Notes under the pieces: generated by a model
The model's input: only the letters and a program-made list of their open reading frames with translations
What the model was told of the DNA's origin: nothing
The model's database searches: none
From: Firmicutes bacterium UBA4845
GTDB taxonomy: Bacteria; Bacillota; Clostridia; Tissierellales; Sedimentibacteraceae
Reading direction: 5' to 3'
DNA: 39,928 nt
Assembly: GCA_002399975.1 (NCBI GenBank)
Contig: DHER01000080.1
Location: forward strand, 1-39,928
Made by a program: the position numbers and the translations under genes
In this document: piece after piece, positions 38,663-39,928 of the stretch
Layout of the letters: each line of letters begins with the position of its first letter
How positions within the stretch are numbered: the first letter of the stretch is position 1

Positions 38663-39865
38663 ATGTATTGTGTTAGAAAAGTAACAGATAATCTTTATTG
38701 GGTAGGCGCCAATGATCGCCGCTTGGAACTTTTTGAAAATATCCACCCAATTCCAAGAGGAGTGTCATACAATTCTTACCTGCTTCTTGATGAGAAAACA
38801 GTTTTGTTTGATACCGTAGATTGGTCGGCCTGCCGTCAGTTTCTGGAAAATATAGAGCACGTTTTAAATGGAAGGCAGTTAGATTACCTTGTTGTAAATC
38901 ATGTAGAACCGGATCATATGGCCGCTTTGGAAGAAGTATTACTTCGCTATCCGGAAGTTAAGATTATAAGCAGCGAAAAAGCATTAATGTTTATAAGACA
39001 GTTTGGTTATGATATTGAAAGGCGAACGGAAGAAGTCAAAGAAGGAGATGTTAAGTCATTCGGCAAACATGAAGTTACCTTTATAGCAGCTCCCATGGTT
39101 CATTGGCCGGAGGCAATGGTTACATTTGACAAAACAAACGGAGTTTTGTTTTCGGCAGATGCTTTTGGTTCTTTTGGTGCATTGGACGGGAAGCTGTTTA
39201 ATGACGAAGTTGATTTTGATAGAGATTGGATAGACGATGCCAGGAGGTACTATACCAATATTGTCGGGAAATACGGTCCTCATGTACAGGCGCTGCTGAA
39301 AAAGGCTTCAACAGTTGATATTAAAATGATCTGCCCTCTTCACGGGCCGGTTTGGAGAAATAATCTTGGATATTATCTTGATAAATATGATAAGTGGAGC
39401 AAGTATGAACCTGAAGAAAAAGGTGTTTTAGTAGTTTATGCATCAATGTACGGAAATACTGAAAGTGCAGCGAATGCAGTTGCTGTTAAGCTTGTAGAAA
39501 AAGGAATGACTAATGTTTCCATGTATGATGTTTCTAAAACACATGTTTCATACTTAATTTCAGAGACATTTCGATTTAGCCATGTGGTTTTGGCTTCTGT
39601 TACCTATAACTTGGGAATATTTCCGCCTATGCACAATTATTTAATGGACATGAAAGCACTGAATTTGCAAAATCGTACATTTGCCATATTGGAAAACGGT
39701 TCATGGGCGTGTAAGTCTGGAACTCTGATGCAGGAGTTTTTAGAAAAGAAAATGAAGAATATGACTGTTCTTGATAACAAACTTACCATTAACTCTGCAA
39801 TGAACGAGGACAGCGTGTCTGATTTGGATGTCTTTGCAGACAGCATAATCCAATCGATGAATTAA
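38663..39865 (+). CDS. fprA: Flavodiiron protein (FprA-type oxygen/NO reductase)
   Basis: This 400-residue protein has a metallo-beta-lactamase-like diiron domain (1-248) and a flavodoxin domain (255-400) with YASMYGNTES as FMN phosphate loop. All diiron ligands are present: His80, Glu82, Asp84 and His85 (HVEPDH), His147 (HWPEA), Asp166 (SADAFG) and His227 (LHGPVW). Each sits one residue after its counterpart in Moorella FprA. Flavodiiron proteins reduce oxygen to water or NO to nitrous oxide and usually receive electrons from rubredoxin. The rubredoxin here is probably the C-terminal domain of the gene just upstream, as this protein has none. The ATG has AAGGAGG six bases upstream. Confidence 0.95.
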   Translation: MYCVRKVTDNLYWVGANDRRLELFENIHPIPRGVSYNSYLLLDEKTVLFDTVDWSACRQFLENIEHVLNGRQLDYLVVNHVEPDHMAALEEVLLRYPEVKIISSEKALMFIRQFGYDIERRTEEVKEGDVKSFGKHEVTFIAAPMVHWPEAMVTFDKTNGVLFSADAFGSFGALDGKLFNDEVDFDRDWIDDARRYYTNIVGKYGPHVQALLKKASTVDIKMICPLHGPVWRNNLGYYLDKYDKWSKYEPEEKGVLVVYASMYGNTESAANAVAVKLVEKGMTNVSMYDVSKTHVSYLISETFRFSHVVLASVTYNLGIFPPMHNYLMDMKALNLQNRTFAILENGSWACKSGTLMQEFLEKKMKNMTVLDNKLTINSAMNEDSVSDLDVFADSIIQSMN

Positions 39866-39881
39866 TTTATTATTTAAAATT

Positions 39882-39910
39882 AAGGAGCTTATATCTATAA
39901 GCTCCTTTTT
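39882..39910 (+). terminator. Terminator after fprA
   Basis: AAGGAGCTTAT (39882-39892) and ATAAGCTCCTT (39897-39907) form a perfect 11-bp stem with a 4-nt loop and a run of T residues. Confidence 0.92.
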
Positions 39911-39912
39911 AT

Positions 39913-39928
39913 GTGCGCCCAGCATGGG
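39913..39928 (+). mobile_element. Probable 5' end of a group II intron (cut by window edge)
   Basis: The final 16 bases, GTGCGCCCAGCATGGG, match the start typical of bacterial group II introns (GUGYG followed by CCCAG and GGG, as in Lactococcus Ll.LtrB, GUGCGCCCAG). They lie two bases after the terminator T-run, a place favoured by introns that target terminator stem-loops. Only 16 bases are visible, so this is a suggestion. Confidence 0.5.

Noticed and set aside
1..39928. CRISPR array or prophage
   Set aside because: No series of equal direct repeats with spacers, and no phage structural, integrase or terminase genes are seen.

Overview
The window looks like a chromosomal segment of an anaerobic, endospore-forming member of the Clostridia or Tissierellia. 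The DNA is AT-rich, with strong AGGAGG ribosome binding sites and many TTG/GTG starts. It carries sporulation and germination genes (gpr, spoIIP, spoIIAA, spoIIAB, spoVAC, spoVAD, spoVAE, yunB), a T-box leader, a c-di-AMP riboswitch, and a flavodiiron protein beside a rubredoxin-containing acyl-CoA dehydrogenase. No genus can be fixed from the sequence alone.

Layout. 1-70: the 3' end of a tRNA gene and a bidirectional terminator. 106-10590: an RNase H-like exonuclease (minus strand), then comEC-holA, rpsT (minus strand), gpr, spoIIP and lepA. This is the classic Firmicutes comEC-holA-rpsT-gpr-spoIIP-lepA order, but lepA is followed by a lemA / TPM-domain pair. 10591-12236: a hairpin, an orphan coding remnant, a NimA-like flavoprotein and a metallo-beta-lactamase-fold hydrolase. 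12401-18559: a DEAD-box helicase with a DbpA-type RNA-binding domain, a T-box-controlled thrS, an acyltransferase and lplA. 18898-22430: a c-di-AMP (ydaO/yuaA) riboswitch and terminator ahead of a four-gene ABC importer resembling the ectoine/hydroxyectoine system EhuBCDA. 22478-26676: a CLC-type anion antiporter (possibly the fluoride subtype), a small membrane protein and a two-component system. 26728-29749: spoIIAA-spoIIAB without sigF, a 39-residue membrane ORF and spoVAC-D-E. 29757-36658: a class A penicillin-binding protein, yunB, hflX, a YigZ/IMPACT protein and yebC. 36717-39910: an acyl-CoA dehydrogenase fused to an ETF-alpha FAD domain and a rubredoxin, then a flavodiiron oxygen/NO reductase and a terminator. 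39913-39928 matches the 5' end of a group II intron cut by the window edge.

The most interesting system is the final pair. One polypeptide carries a flavin dehydrogenase, a second flavin domain and a rubredoxin, and the next gene is the enzyme family that takes electrons from rubredoxin to reduce oxygen or nitric oxide. This suggests a short electron route from acyl-CoA to oxygen or NO. The second most interesting is the pairing of a c-di-AMP riboswitch with a compatible-solute importer. The third is the absence of sigF from the spoIIA locus. Other observations include paired hairpins on the rpsT transcript and several operator-like palindromes. All functional assignments rest on motifs read by eye; no database search was run.
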